Below are positions 36,541-45,121 of a DNA stretch of 64,000 bases, one piece after another (position 1 is the first letter of the stretch; every line of letters begins with the position of its first letter). This stretch comes from MWAR01 sp035388825 (GTDB lineage Bacteria; Muiribacteriota; Ozemobacteria; Ozemobacterales; Ozemobacteraceae). The position numbers and the translations under genes are program-made. Under the pieces are notes generated by a model. The model did not search any database. It had not been told where the DNA came from and saw only the letters and a list, made by a program, of their open reading frames with translations. The DNA is taken from the NCBI GenBank assembly GCA_035388825.1, contig DAOOQQ010000017.1, positions 9,963 through 73,962 of the forward strand, given 5' to 3'.

Positions 36541-37124
36541 AAACGCGCGAAGGACCGCCGCTGGAGCTGCTTCTGAGGCGTCTGGCCGAGACAGCCGAGG
36601 TGTTTCTCCGGGAGCCGCGGCCGGTACAGAGCGGTGGCGTGGATCTCGAGGCGGTGCTCAATGACCTTCTGCTGGATCTCGGCGGTGCGAAGCCCGATCC
36701 GTTTCCGGCAGAACTGGCGGTTCATCTCCAGGCGGACGAAGAGCGGGCCCGCACGGCGCTCATCCTCGCATGGCTGCTCCACGACGGGTATTTCCGGAAA
36801 ACACCGGGAAGGTTCGCCGACGGGGCGATTGCTTTGTTTCAGGAGCTTCCGGAGCGGTTCGCCGGCGTAGTCAAGGCCGGCAGGTTCGTGACCGAGCCGG
36901 ATCGCCGGGAAGAGCTGGCGCGGCTTTCCCTGGATCGGCTCGGTCTGCGCCCGGCGGGAGAAACGGAGGAACAGGCCGCCGACCGCCTGGTGTCCCTGGA
37001 CAGCATCGAGCGCGCCAGCGTCATCCGCGAGGCCCGGGCCGCCGAGAAACGGGCGCAGGAGATTCGCGAGGCGATGGCCCGCAAGGCGGCGGCGGAGGCG
37101 GCTGCGACATACGGAAGAGAATGA
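36537..37124 (+). CDS. Helical protein of the MoxR/vWA module, unknown
   Basis: 195 residues, nearly all helix: LELLLRRLAETAEVFLREP, FPAELAVHLQADEERARTAL, then a highly charged C-terminal coil (RASVIREARAAEKRAQEIRE, 156-190). No known motif. ATGA overlap with the vWA gene. Last gene of the operon; a new promoter follows seven bases after its stop. It could be an adaptor or a client-binding subunit. Confidence 0.7.
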   Translation: MKTREGPPLELLLRRLAETAEVFLREPRPVQSGGVDLEAVLNDLLLDLGGAKPDPFPAELAVHLQADEERARTALILAWLLHDGYFRKTPGRFADGAIALFQELPERFAGVVKAGRFVTEPDRREELARLSLDRLGLRPAGETEEQAADRLVSLDSIERASVIREARAAEKRAQEIREAMARKAAAEAAATYGRE

Positions 37125-37130
37125 AGAGGC

Positions 37131-37160
37131 TTGACCTGGACAGGCCCGGATCGCTAAACT
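37131..37160 (+). promoter_or_regulatory. Sigma-70-type promoter of the DUF-less gene at 37188
   Basis: TTGACC (37131-37136), 18-base spacer, TAAACT (37155-37160), 28 bases before the ATG. It separates the next genes from the MoxR/vWA operon. Confidence 0.65.
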
Positions 37161-37187
37161 CTCAAAAAACGAGAGGATGATTCCCCC

Positions 37188-37904
37188 ATGACGAACACCA
37201 CCCCGAAACCCCCCATCGAAGCCGTCGGCCTCTCGATCTCGCGCTGCATTCTCGCGATCGCCGAGGGGCGCATCCCGCCTGGCGCCGTTGCGAAGATCGT
37301 CGGTGGCACCCTGTTCGAGAACCTCGAAACCATGTGGCAGGAATACAGCCAGAAATACTGGTCTGGCTGCACGCTGCGTGCGCGCACCGTGTTCTTCCAG
37401 TTCGCCGATCAGAAAAAGATCGACCAGCCGCGCCTGCGGAACGAGGAGCCGCCCGACTCGGCCGGCGGCATCTGGATGGTGGGCGACCGGCAGTTCGAAA
37501 CGGCCGGCCTGAAGGAGCTTCTCGATCTGTCCGAAACGTTCCTGCGCATGCCCGTCGCAAGCCGCGACGAATTGATCGCCGTCCTGCCGGCGGATGCCAT
37601 GGTCGCGATCCAGGACGGAATCCTGAAAGGGCGGCTGAAACCCCTCATCCCCGATCTCGACCGGAATATCGCCGGGAAAAGCCCGGATGAAATCGCGCAG
37701 ATGATCCGCGACCGGCTCCGGGAATACTTCGCCCCGGCACCGGATTTTTCGCCGATCGAAGTGTATCCCGATCTGCTCTACATCCTGCAGCCCTTCATCC
37801 GGACCCGCACGGCCGACAAGTCCGTCGTCGCGACGAAGAACCAGTGGCCCGTGGCGCATTCTCAGATCCGGCCCGCCATCAAGCTGCCGGACGTCGACCT
37901 CTGA
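37188..37904 (+). CDS. Unknown cytoplasmic protein
   Basis: 238 residues, not recognised. Begins MTNTTPKPPIEAVGLSISRC, and has VFFQFADQKKIDQPRLRNEE in the middle, a helical region (LLDLSETFLRMPVASRDELI), and ends in a conserved-looking AHSQIRPAIKLPDVDL. No signal peptide, membrane helix or metal motif. AGAGGATG precedes the ATG. It has its own promoter and sits 29 bases before pcm, so it may be cotranscribed with it. Confidence 0.65.
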   Translation: MTNTTPKPPIEAVGLSISRCILAIAEGRIPPGAVAKIVGGTLFENLETMWQEYSQKYWSGCTLRARTVFFQFADQKKIDQPRLRNEEPPDSAGGIWMVGDRQFETAGLKELLDLSETFLRMPVASRDELIAVLPADAMVAIQDGILKGRLKPLIPDLDRNIAGKSPDEIAQMIRDRLREYFAPAPDFSPIEVYPDLLYILQPFIRTRTADKSVVATKNQWPVAHSQIRPAIKLPDVDL

Positions 37905-37933
37905 TCACGGGCGGGGCCGGACACCTGAACGGC

Positions 37934-38560
37934 ATGCCGGAGGAACGCGCGGCGATGCTGCGCGATCTACGCGCCTACGGCATCCGCGACGAACGCGTGC
38001 TTGCCGCGATGGGCCGCGTCCCGCGCGACGCCTTCATCCCCGCCGCTGCACGTCGCGGAGATGCCTACGGGGACCACCCCCTCCCGATCGGTCACGGACA
38101 GACGATCTCCCAGCCATATATCGTTGCATATATGACAGAGCTCGTCGAGCCCGGGCCCGGCCGGAAACTCCTGGAAATCGGCACCGGGTCGGGATACCAG
38201 GCGGCCATTCTCGCCGAGCTCGGCGCCTCCGTCTTCAGTCTCGAAGTGGTGCCCGAGCTGGTGACGCATGCCCGCGAAGTCCTGGGCGCCCAGGGCTATG
38301 ACGTGAGGATCCGCCTGGGAGACGGGTATGAGGGGTGGCCGGAGGAGTCACCGTTCGATGCCGTCATCGGCACCTGTGCTGCCGATGCGGTGCCGGAGAC
38401 GCTGTGCCGCCAGTTGAAGATCGGAGGAGTGCTTGTGATGCCGATCGGCGGGGTCGATCATCAGCGGATCGTTCTCGTCCGTCGCACCGCGTCGGGATTC
38501 GACCGTCACGAGGATCTGCCGGTCCGGTTCGTGCCGATGGTGCATATCGCCCGACGCTGA
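37934..38560 (+). CDS. pcm: Protein-L-isoaspartate O-methyltransferase
   Basis: 208 residues. RDLRAYGIRDERVLAAMGRV is the family N-terminus, followed by HPLPIGHGQTISQPYIVAYM, the SAM-binding loop LLEIGTGSGYQAAILAEL near 95, and GGVLVMPIGG. It methylates isoaspartyl residues in aged proteins with SAM. The start might be the ATG at 37955, which has GGAGG ten bases upstream; the ATG at 37934 has no site. No nearby surE partner. Confidence 0.92.
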   Translation: MPEERAAMLRDLRAYGIRDERVLAAMGRVPRDAFIPAAARRGDAYGDHPLPIGHGQTISQPYIVAYMTELVEPGPGRKLLEIGTGSGYQAAILAELGASVFSLEVVPELVTHAREVLGAQGYDVRIRLGDGYEGWPEESPFDAVIGTCAADAVPETLCRQLKIGGVLVMPIGGVDHQRIVLVRRTASGFDRHEDLPVRFVPMVHIARR

Positions 38561-38593
38561 GCGGGCCGCGATCGAAACGGGAAGGAGCGGGAC

Positions 38594-39682
38594 ATGGACA
38601 CCTTCAGCCTGACGTTCGGGTACCTGTGTTTCATCCTGGCGTTGCAGGTGCTGCGGCGCCGTTCGCCGGCGATGCTGCCGCACCTGGCCGCCTTCGCCAT
38701 CCTGCCGATCCTCTCGCTCACCCTCGATTTCGACGGCGTGTCGGGACGTCATGAAACGGCGTTCACCGCCGGCTTCCTGGGCATACTGGCGGTGCATCTG
38801 ACGCTGCTGGTTCTCGTCAACCGCTCCTGGGCAGTACAGGCCGCAGCAACGCATCCGGACGGCTTTCCCACGGGAGTTACGGGCCGGGAACGGCTCAAAT
38901 TCCTGTTGGCCGGCATCGCCCTGTTTCTGGTTCACCGACAGTATGAACGGCCGGAGTTGAGCTTGTACGAACAGCTCGATCGGGGGGCGTTCTGGCTCCT
39001 CCTGTTGCTCGTCGGCGTTTCGGCCGCTTGGTCGTTCTTCCGTCATCGTCATGCCAGCAAACGCGGGATCGGTGTGTGTCTCGGGATCGCGATGGTGTTG
39101 GGGGCGGAGGCCGCGTTCGCCGCGCCTGCCGGTTTGTCGGCGGCGGAAGAGTTGACGGCCCTCCTCGACCTGTCTCATCGCGCCGCCGAGCGACATGAAC
39201 GGTGGCACTCCTCCGTCGAACCGGCGATCTCGGAGGGATGCCCGGCCCTGGTTGCCCTGTTCACCGTTGCAAAGCGGACCGAAGAGGTTTTTCTGTCCCA
39301 GGCAGGGGTGCGGGTCCGTGAACTCGGTGGGGTACCCGTGAAAATCCGCCTGATCCATCCGGAGAAGTATTTTTCGTCTCAGGATAATCTTTCCTTGGCC
39401 ATCGGCCTGCTGGAACGGGACCGGAAAACCTTTGTGGTGCCGACCACGCGCGATAGCGTGTCGGCGTCGTTCCCCCCAGGGCATGCCATTGCGGCTTGCC
39501 CGAAGATTCTCGAGTGGCTGCATGACCGGTGCCGGGCCTTGCAGGCAGCTCCGGGAGTCTGGAGTTGGTGGCGGGATGAGTATCTGGTCTGTTCGATCTG
39601 CGGGATGCCCCGGTCGTTGCCGGGGCCGACGGTGTGCTGCGTCTGTGGGGCGGGCTATCTCGACGCCCTCCGTATCCGCTAG
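38594..39682 (+). CDS. Membrane protein with C-terminal zinc-ribbon/rubredoxin-like site
   Basis: 362 residues. Four membrane helices (about 4-20, 32-48, 60-78, 98-115) plus two more around 130-185, then a soluble helical part (ELTALLDLSHRAAERHERWH) and a C-terminal metal site EYLVCSICGMPRS followed by TVCCVCGAGY. The helical segment plus the ribbon recall a degraded rubrerythrin-like arrangement, but the paired Glu/His ligands are not clearly conserved. GGAGCGGGAC precedes the ATG. Eleven bases before the glycosyltransferase-like gene. Confidence 0.65.
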   Translation: MDTFSLTFGYLCFILALQVLRRRSPAMLPHLAAFAILPILSLTLDFDGVSGRHETAFTAGFLGILAVHLTLLVLVNRSWAVQAAATHPDGFPTGVTGRERLKFLLAGIALFLVHRQYERPELSLYEQLDRGAFWLLLLLVGVSAAWSFFRHRHASKRGIGVCLGIAMVLGAEAAFAAPAGLSAAEELTALLDLSHRAAERHERWHSSVEPAISEGCPALVALFTVAKRTEEVFLSQAGVRVRELGGVPVKIRLIHPEKYFSSQDNLSLAIGLLERDRKTFVVPTTRDSVSASFPPGHAIAACPKILEWLHDRCRALQAAPGVWSWWRDEYLVCSICGMPRSLPGPTVCCVCGAGYLDALRIR

Positions 39683-39692
39683 GAGGCTTGCG

Positions 39693-41729
39693 ATGCCCCT
39701 TCCCGATCGTGCCTGGCGCGCAGCCGCTGTGGCTGCCGTCACCCTGATCATCTGTCTCTTCCTCGGAGCCTCGCTCCTCCACGGCGATGCTTCGGCGGCC
39801 GCTTCCTGCCAGGCGGACACGGTCGTGTACCATGCGTATGCCCGCTCCTTCGCCGAGGGGCGGGCGTTCACGCTGGGCGGGGTCGAAGGGGCGTCGACGG
39901 GCTGCACCAGCCATCTGTATCTGTTCCTGCTGGCTCTCGCTGCCTGGTCCGGCGTATCGCAGGACGGGTTGACGACGGTTGCGGCAGGTGCCGGCGTGGC
40001 TCTGTATCTCGCGTTCCTGTTCACATTTCATCGCTCAACCTGTCTCATCCATCCCCAGGCCTCGCCTGTGGCGCTCTTCCTCGTGGCCTCCAGCGGCTAT
40101 GTCGCCTTCACGGCGTTGGGACAGACGGATATGCCCCTGTTCATGGCTCTCGCCTCTGCTGCATGCGCGGCAGCCCTCGAGCGGCGCCATGTGTCGCTGG
40201 GGGCCATTCTCTTCCTTGCAGCACTGGCGCGTCCCGAGGGAATTCTGCTCGCGCTGGCGTGGCTCGGTCTCTCCATCGTCGCGAGATGTCGCGGCCGAGA
40301 AACCGGCTGGGGACCGGTGGGTGCAGGAATCGCCGGGCTCCTGGGCGTCACAGCCGTCGTCGGGATCAATCTTGCCGTGACCGGCCACGCGTTGTTCGAC
40401 TCCCTGACGGGGAAGGGATTGTATCTCCTGCCCCCCCTGCCGGCGGCTTCCGCGATCGCCGCGCACGCCGTGCGGTTCGTCTCGGAGCTGGTGTTCGGCA
40501 TCGGTGTCGGAAGCGGCTGGCGGGGCTGGCTCTGGCCGCCGGTCCTCGGGGGACTGCTGCTGATCTGCGGCCTCTGCCTGAAATCCCGTGATGACCGGGA
40601 TAGCCGGGACGTCGAGATCTGGTTCGCCGGATGCATGGCGGTCCAGCTTCTCCTCATCGTGGTCGGTGGCTGGCAGGGGGCCGCGTATGACCGGTATCTC
40701 GGGTGGATCGTTCCCTATATCTATCTCTATCAAATGATCGGCGCCTGCGAACTGGCCGGCCGTCTTGGCCTGCCCCGTCTCGCTCCTGTGCTGACGGGGG
40801 TGTTGCTGGTCTGGCAGGCGGCGGGCGTGGCGGGTTTCCTCCCCGTGTATGCCGAGCAGTGCCGCCGCATGGAGGAGGAGAGGCGTTTCTGTCGGGCCAT
40901 CTCTGCGGGCGTTCCTCAGGGGACGCGCATCGGCCTCTACGACGAGTATCACTATGCCGCCTGGCTCGACAACCTCGTTCCGGTCACCCTGGCGGGGATC
41001 TTCACGCGAGATATTCCCGTCGACACGGCCGAAACGCTCGAGTATCTCAAGCATCGTCCGGAGCAACGGTTTCCGCTGTTGATCCTGTCCGGAGGAGAGG
41101 ACGGGCGCTGGATCGAGCGGCTCGAGGGGCCGGCGGTCGATCTGCCGCTTCCGCTCGAATCTCCCGGCCGGCCGGTGCCTCGTCTCTGCCGCGTCGACTG
41201 GCGTCCCTTCGATGATGCCCGGGAGCCTCGCGAGGGGCATGCGCCTGCCTCGATGAGCCTGTGTGACCGCCTCGATGTCGGGTATGCCCATGACGAGATC
41301 ACCCATGCGTATCAAGCTTCGGATCGGTATCCCGGAATCCTGACCCTCCCCTTCGCGGTGACGGCCGAGGCTGTCGACCGGCCGATTTGCGAGGTCGGCC
41401 GCTTCCTGACCGGCTGGGAAGAGTTCCGTGTTTCCACCACACCTGGAAAAGAGCTGCTGATCATCCTGCGTCTGGCTGCCTCGGCCCGGATCGAATCGCT
41501 GCACGCGACCGGGCCGGCCAGGCGGGAAATCCGCACTCCGACCGGCACCATGCTCGCCGTGTCGGCGAACGGAACCCCGCTTCCCCCCGTGCGTGCCGGA
41601 TTCAAACCTGCCGATGGATCGTTCCGCGAGGTTGCCGTGACGGTTCCCGGGGCTCTTGTCACGGGCTCCGAAACACGTCTTCTGATCGCGGGCGAGCGGC
41701 TTTCCTGCGCCTACTGGTTCTACCAGTGA
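39693..41729 (+). CDS. GT-C-like multi-pass membrane glycosyltransferase, putative
   Basis: 678 residues. About 11 membrane helices in the first 420 residues, then a soluble domain to the end. After helix 1 the loop has ADTVVYHAYARSFAEGRAF, and later SGYVAFTALGQTDMPLFMAL and AALARPEGILLALAW: this order matches polyprenyl-phosphate-sugar-dependent glycosyltransferases of the PMT/DUF2029 type. The C-terminal 260 residues include beta-rich segments (RREIRTPTGTMLAVSANGTP). Acceptor unknown. ATG follows AGGAGGCTTGCG. Confidence 0.75.
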   Translation: MPLPDRAWRAAAVAAVTLIICLFLGASLLHGDASAAASCQADTVVYHAYARSFAEGRAFTLGGVEGASTGCTSHLYLFLLALAAWSGVSQDGLTTVAAGAGVALYLAFLFTFHRSTCLIHPQASPVALFLVASSGYVAFTALGQTDMPLFMALASAACAAALERRHVSLGAILFLAALARPEGILLALAWLGLSIVARCRGRETGWGPVGAGIAGLLGVTAVVGINLAVTGHALFDSLTGKGLYLLPPLPAASAIAAHAVRFVSELVFGIGVGSGWRGWLWPPVLGGLLLICGLCLKSRDDRDSRDVEIWFAGCMAVQLLLIVVGGWQGAAYDRYLGWIVPYIYLYQMIGACELAGRLGLPRLAPVLTGVLLVWQAAGVAGFLPVYAEQCRRMEEERRFCRAISAGVPQGTRIGLYDEYHYAAWLDNLVPVTLAGIFTRDIPVDTAETLEYLKHRPEQRFPLLILSGGEDGRWIERLEGPAVDLPLPLESPGRPVPRLCRVDWRPFDDAREPREGHAPASMSLCDRLDVGYAHDEITHAYQASDRYPGILTLPFAVTAEAVDRPICEVGRFLTGWEEFRVSTTPGKELLIILRLAASARIESLHATGPARREIRTPTGTMLAVSANGTPLPPVRAGFKPADGSFREVAVTVPGALVTGSETRLLIAGERLSCAYWFYQ

Positions 41730-41752
41730 TTCTGCACCGGGAGGGGATGCTT

Positions 41753-41772
41753 ATCTGCAGATGAGCACGGAT
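41753..41772. repeat. Copy of a dispersed ATCCGTGCTCATCTGCAGAT-type repeat
   Basis: On the minus strand it reads ATCCGTGCTCATCTGCAGAT. It shares the ATCYGTGNN/ATCTGNRGAT pattern with elements at 61498-61574 and 63809-63837. Confidence 0.45.
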
Positions 41773-41826
41773 GATCCGAGGGCTTTCGATGGGGGCCGGG
41801 AGGAGACTTCCGACCGTCCGATGCGG

Positions 41827-41832
41827 TATACT
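41827..41832 (+). promoter_or_regulatory. -10 box before the ABC permease gene
   Basis: TATACT, 17 bases before the GTG start at 41849. If used, the mRNA leader would be about ten bases, and an upstream ATG at 41771 could not be the start. Confidence 0.4.
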
Positions 41833-41848
41833 GGCAGAAGAAGGAACT

Positions 41849-43180
41849 GTGAAGCACGTGGCAGCATCGGCAGCATGGCGCGATCTGGCCGCGGCTGCCG
41901 GGCGTGAAGCGCGCCGGAGGCCGTGGCGGTTCGCCGCTTGCGCGAGCGGGTATGCGATCGCCGTCGGGATGGGTGTTCTGCTCCTTGCCGCCCTCGTGTT
42001 TTCCCGGAACATCCAGAGCGGCATTCTCGGCTCCACCGGCACGCACTTCATCGTCTACTCCCCCGCCTGCGCCGAAGTCGCCTCTCTCACGACGGCAGAG
42101 CTCGCGATGCTCGCCTCGGGGACCCGGCCTCCCCGGTGCGAGGAAAAGTGCAAGGTGTGCACGGGCTGCAACAAAAAGCCGCTCGATCTCGCCAACGAGG
42201 CGTTCGTCGCGCAGCAGGTCGAGACGAAGCTGCTTCCGTTCGGGATTCTCGAGCAGGCGCGCCGCGAACCCGGCCTGTTCCGGGGTGTTTCCCCGTATCT
42301 GATGTTCCGGTGCCGCGATCCGCAGGACGGCCACCGCTTCACCGTCGGCGGATTCGATCCGGCGGATACGGTTGCGGTGCCGCCCGCTGTTTGTAGTCCA
42401 AGCGATATAATAGAAGGTGCTTTTCTTCACCCGAATGACACCGGCCTTGCCCTGGTCGAGCAGGGGTATGCTGCGGCTCGAGGGCTGCGGCTCGGATCGG
42501 CGGTGACGATTTCGGGCTGGCCGTTCATCGTGATCGGCGTCGTCGCGCCCGGCGTGAGGCCGGCGAAAGCCGACGTACTGCTGACGTTTTCGGATGCCGA
42601 AAAGGTGATCAGTCGCCGGCTCCGCTCGCCGCTGTTCCAGGAGATGAACGTGCTCCTGGTCGAGGTGGCGCAGGCCGAGGTCCAGGATGCCGCGATGGCC
42701 CGGATGCGGCAGATCGTCCAGACGGGCCTCATCTCGTCGTTCGCCTGTTACGAGCCGGCGGCCGAGGTTCTCGGGCTGAGCCGGGGCGTGATCTACGCGG
42801 CGGCTGTTCTGCTTGCGCTTCTGGCAGCCGCGTTCGGGCTGAAAACCCAGCTTGCGGCGATCCGCGAACGCCGCCGGGAGCTGGGAATCCTGCGGGCGAT
42901 CGGCTGGTCGCGCCGATCGATCCACCGGCTGATGACCCTCGAGGCGCTCCTGCCGGGCGCGGTCGGCGGGGTGGTTGGGGCTGCCGTCGCGGCCGTCGTT
43001 CTGCCGTTCGTCTCGCTGGAATACTGGACCGGCGTGCCCGCCCGCCTGGATCCGCTGATGCTCCCCCTCCTGGCGATGACCGGGGCGCTCCTGGCCGTGG
43101 TGGGCGGCATCGCGGCCGGTGCCGCGGCTGGCCGGAGTGCCGTGCGCGAGCTGCCTGCCCGACAACTGCGGCAGTATTGA
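41849..43180 (+). CDS. ABC transporter permease (FtsX/MacB type) with a periplasmic four-Cys cluster
   Basis: 443 residues from GTG 41849 (AAGGA three bases upstream). Membrane helix near 28-50, a large periplasmic domain, then three C-terminal helices with LKTQLAAIRERRRELGILRA, the MacB/FtsX cytoplasmic signature. The periplasmic part has CEEKCKVCTGC (Cys97, 101, 104, 107), which might bind metal, and PAVCSPSDIIEGAFL. It forms the exporter with the ATPase gene 13 bases downstream and the second permease. Confidence 0.85.
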   Translation: MKHVAASAAWRDLAAAAGREARRRPWRFAACASGYAIAVGMGVLLLAALVFSRNIQSGILGSTGTHFIVYSPACAEVASLTTAELAMLASGTRPPRCEEKCKVCTGCNKKPLDLANEAFVAQQVETKLLPFGILEQARREPGLFRGVSPYLMFRCRDPQDGHRFTVGGFDPADTVAVPPAVCSPSDIIEGAFLHPNDTGLALVEQGYAAARGLRLGSAVTISGWPFIVIGVVAPGVRPAKADVLLTFSDAEKVISRRLRSPLFQEMNVLLVEVAQAEVQDAAMARMRQIVQTGLISSFACYEPAAEVLGLSRGVIYAAAVLLALLAAAFGLKTQLAAIRERRRELGILRAIGWSRRSIHRLMTLEALLPGAVGGVVGAAVAAVVLPFVSLEYWTGVPARLDPLMLPLLAMTGALLAVVGGIAAGAAAGRSAVRELPARQLRQY

Positions 43181-43193
43181 AAGGATGATCGAC

Positions 43194-43883
43194 ATGACCG
43201 AACGAACCGCAATGCTCGATGCGGTGAGCATCCGAAAGAGTTTCTGGCGGTCCGGGCGGGAGATTCCGGTGCTGCGGGACGTTTCGCTGCGGCTCGATGC
43301 CGGGGAGACCCTCGTCATCACGGGCCGCAGCGGCACCGGCAAATCCACGCTGCTCTCCCTGCTCGGTGGCCTCGACATTCCCGATGCCGGCCGCATCGAC
43401 GTCTGCGGCACCGACACGGCGGCCGTTTCCCAGGACCGGCTGGCTGAGCTCCGTCGCGAAACCGTCGGGATCATTTTCCAGAACTTCAATCTGCTGCCCT
43501 CCTGGAGCGCTGTCGAGAACGTCGAAGCGGCTCTGATGCATGGGGAGCTCGGGCCGGCCGAACGCCGGGAACGCGCGATCCGATGGCTCGAACGGCTGGG
43601 GATCGGCGACAGAATCGAGAATCTGCCTGCCGAATTGAGCGTGGGGCAGCAGCAGCGTGTCGCCGTGGCTCGCACCCTTGTCAACGAGCCGAAGCTGATT
43701 CTCGCCGACGAGCCGACCGGGGATGTCGATCCCGAGACGGGTGCCGAGATCATCGCGCATCTGAAAGCGGCCGTGGCCGATCGCGGCGCCGCCCTGCTCG
43801 TCGTGACTCACGGCACGTATCCCGTTGCCACCGGAGACCGCGTTCTCCGGCTGCGTGACGGCATCCTGGAACCCGCCGGATGA
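43194..43883 (+). CDS. ABC transporter ATP-binding protein (LolD/MacB type)
   Basis: 229 residues. Walker A TGRSGTGKSTLLSLLGGLD near 43, Q loop GIIFQNFNLLPSWS, signature LSVGQQQRVAVARTLV, Walker B LILADEPTGDVD and switch His in VVTHGTYP. The family drives export or lipoprotein release rather than import. The signature is LSVGQ instead of LSGGQ. AAGGA eight bases before the ATG. Its stop overlaps the next permease by four bases. Confidence 0.95.
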   Translation: MTERTAMLDAVSIRKSFWRSGREIPVLRDVSLRLDAGETLVITGRSGTGKSTLLSLLGGLDIPDAGRIDVCGTDTAAVSQDRLAELRRETVGIIFQNFNLLPSWSAVENVEAALMHGELGPAERRERAIRWLERLGIGDRIENLPAELSVGQQQRVAVARTLVNEPKLILADEPTGDVDPETGAEIIAHLKAAVADRGAALLVVTHGTYPVATGDRVLRLRDGILEPAG

Positions 43884-45121
43884 AGGCGCTCGAGCCGATG
43901 CGGATCGCCTGGCGGGAACAGCGCCGCCGGCCGGGGCGAGCCATCGCGGTGGGTCTGGGGTTCCTGCTCGCCGTCGCCTCGTTCGTCGGCTTCTCGCTGC
44001 TGTTCCGGGCCGAGCACGCGGCCGAGGAAGCGGTGCTCCGACGGGTCGGCGGGTATTTCGTCGCCTTTTCGCCGCTGCCCGTGAGGGGCGTTGCGACTCC
44101 TCCGGCAACCCTGCCGCGCATCACGCATGCGGATGAAGGATTCGTCGTCGGCACGGTTCTGACCTGCCTTCTGCCGCAGGGCCTGGCCGACGAGCTTCGC
44201 CGTTGTCCGGGCGTTGCGGAGGTCGTTCCGGTTCTTCAGTTCCGCATGAAGAGCCCGCGCGGCCCGCATCTGTTCACCCTCGGCGGCATCGATCTGAGCC
44301 GGCCGATGGCGGTTTCCCGCACCTGCTGCGCACCGTCGGACGTGATAGCGGGCGTGTTCCTCGGCGAAGCGACCGGGCCGGAAGGCCCGGGTGCCATGCT
44401 GGATGACGGGTATGCTTCGGTGCAGGAATACCGGGTCGGGGACCGCATCACGATCGGGGAACGCACCTTCCCTGTGACGGGAATCGTCAACACCGGCATC
44501 CGGCCGTCGCGGGCGGATGTGTATCTCACCTGGACCGATGCCGAGGGCGTGCTGGCTTCCCGTCTGTCCGAGCCTCTCGGCGGACGGACGGGGCTCTTCC
44601 TCGTCGAGGTCGATTCGGCACGCCGACAGGAAGAGGCGATGGAGGCCGTCAAGCGTCTCACTGGCGGAGTGATCACGAGCTACAACTGTTTCCGGCCTGC
44701 GGCGAAGGTGGTCGGGCTCAACGAGCGCGCCGCCGGGATCGTCTCGGGGCTGCTCTACCTCGCGGCCGTCGCGTTCGGCCTCAAGACCCAGTTCGGGGCT
44801 CTGGTGGAGCGGCGTCGGGAGTTCGGCATCCTGCGCGCGGTGGGCTGGTCGGGGAGAGTGCTCGGGGCCCAGCTCGTCTGGGAAACGATGATCCCGGCAT
44901 TTTTTGGTGCCCTGGCCGGCGCGGCTCTCGGGGTCGGCCTCGCCCTGGCGGTCGGTGTGCGGGTGCTCGGAACGGTCGGGCTTCCGGTGCCCCTCCTGGA
45001 TGGAAGCTGCCTGGTTCTGCGCGGCATCGTCTTCGCTCTCGTCGGAAGCGGCCTGATTGGCTTTGTCGCGGCACTCTTGCTGCGCCGCTCCCGGCCCGCC
45101 GACGCCCTGAGGACGATCTGA
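43880..45121 (+). CDS. Second ABC permease (FtsX/MacB type)
   Basis: 413 residues, similar in length and plan to the first permease: helix near 18-38, periplasmic domain, C-terminal helices with LKTQFGALVERRREFGILRA. It shares the block SRTCCAPSDVIAGVFL with the first permease but lacks the four-Cys cluster, so the pair probably forms a heterodimer. Coupled by ATGA overlap to the ATPase and by one base to the rhodanese gene. Confidence 0.88.
   Translation: MKALEPMRIAWREQRRRPGRAIAVGLGFLLAVASFVGFSLLFRAEHAAEEAVLRRVGGYFVAFSPLPVRGVATPPATLPRITHADEGFVVGTVLTCLLPQGLADELRRCPGVAEVVPVLQFRMKSPRGPHLFTLGGIDLSRPMAVSRTCCAPSDVIAGVFLGEATGPEGPGAMLDDGYASVQEYRVGDRITIGERTFPVTGIVNTGIRPSRADVYLTWTDAEGVLASRLSEPLGGRTGLFLVEVDSARRQEEAMEAVKRLTGGVITSYNCFRPAAKVVGLNERAAGIVSGLLYLAAVAFGLKTQFGALVERRREFGILRAVGWSGRVLGAQLVWETMIPAFFGALAGAALGVGLALAVGVRVLGTVGLPVPLLDGSCLVLRGIVFALVGSGLIGFVAALLLRRSRPADALRTI

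Noticed and set aside
38348..40024. 558-residue minus-strand open frame
   Set aside because: Antisense to pcm and two membrane-protein genes; no motif.
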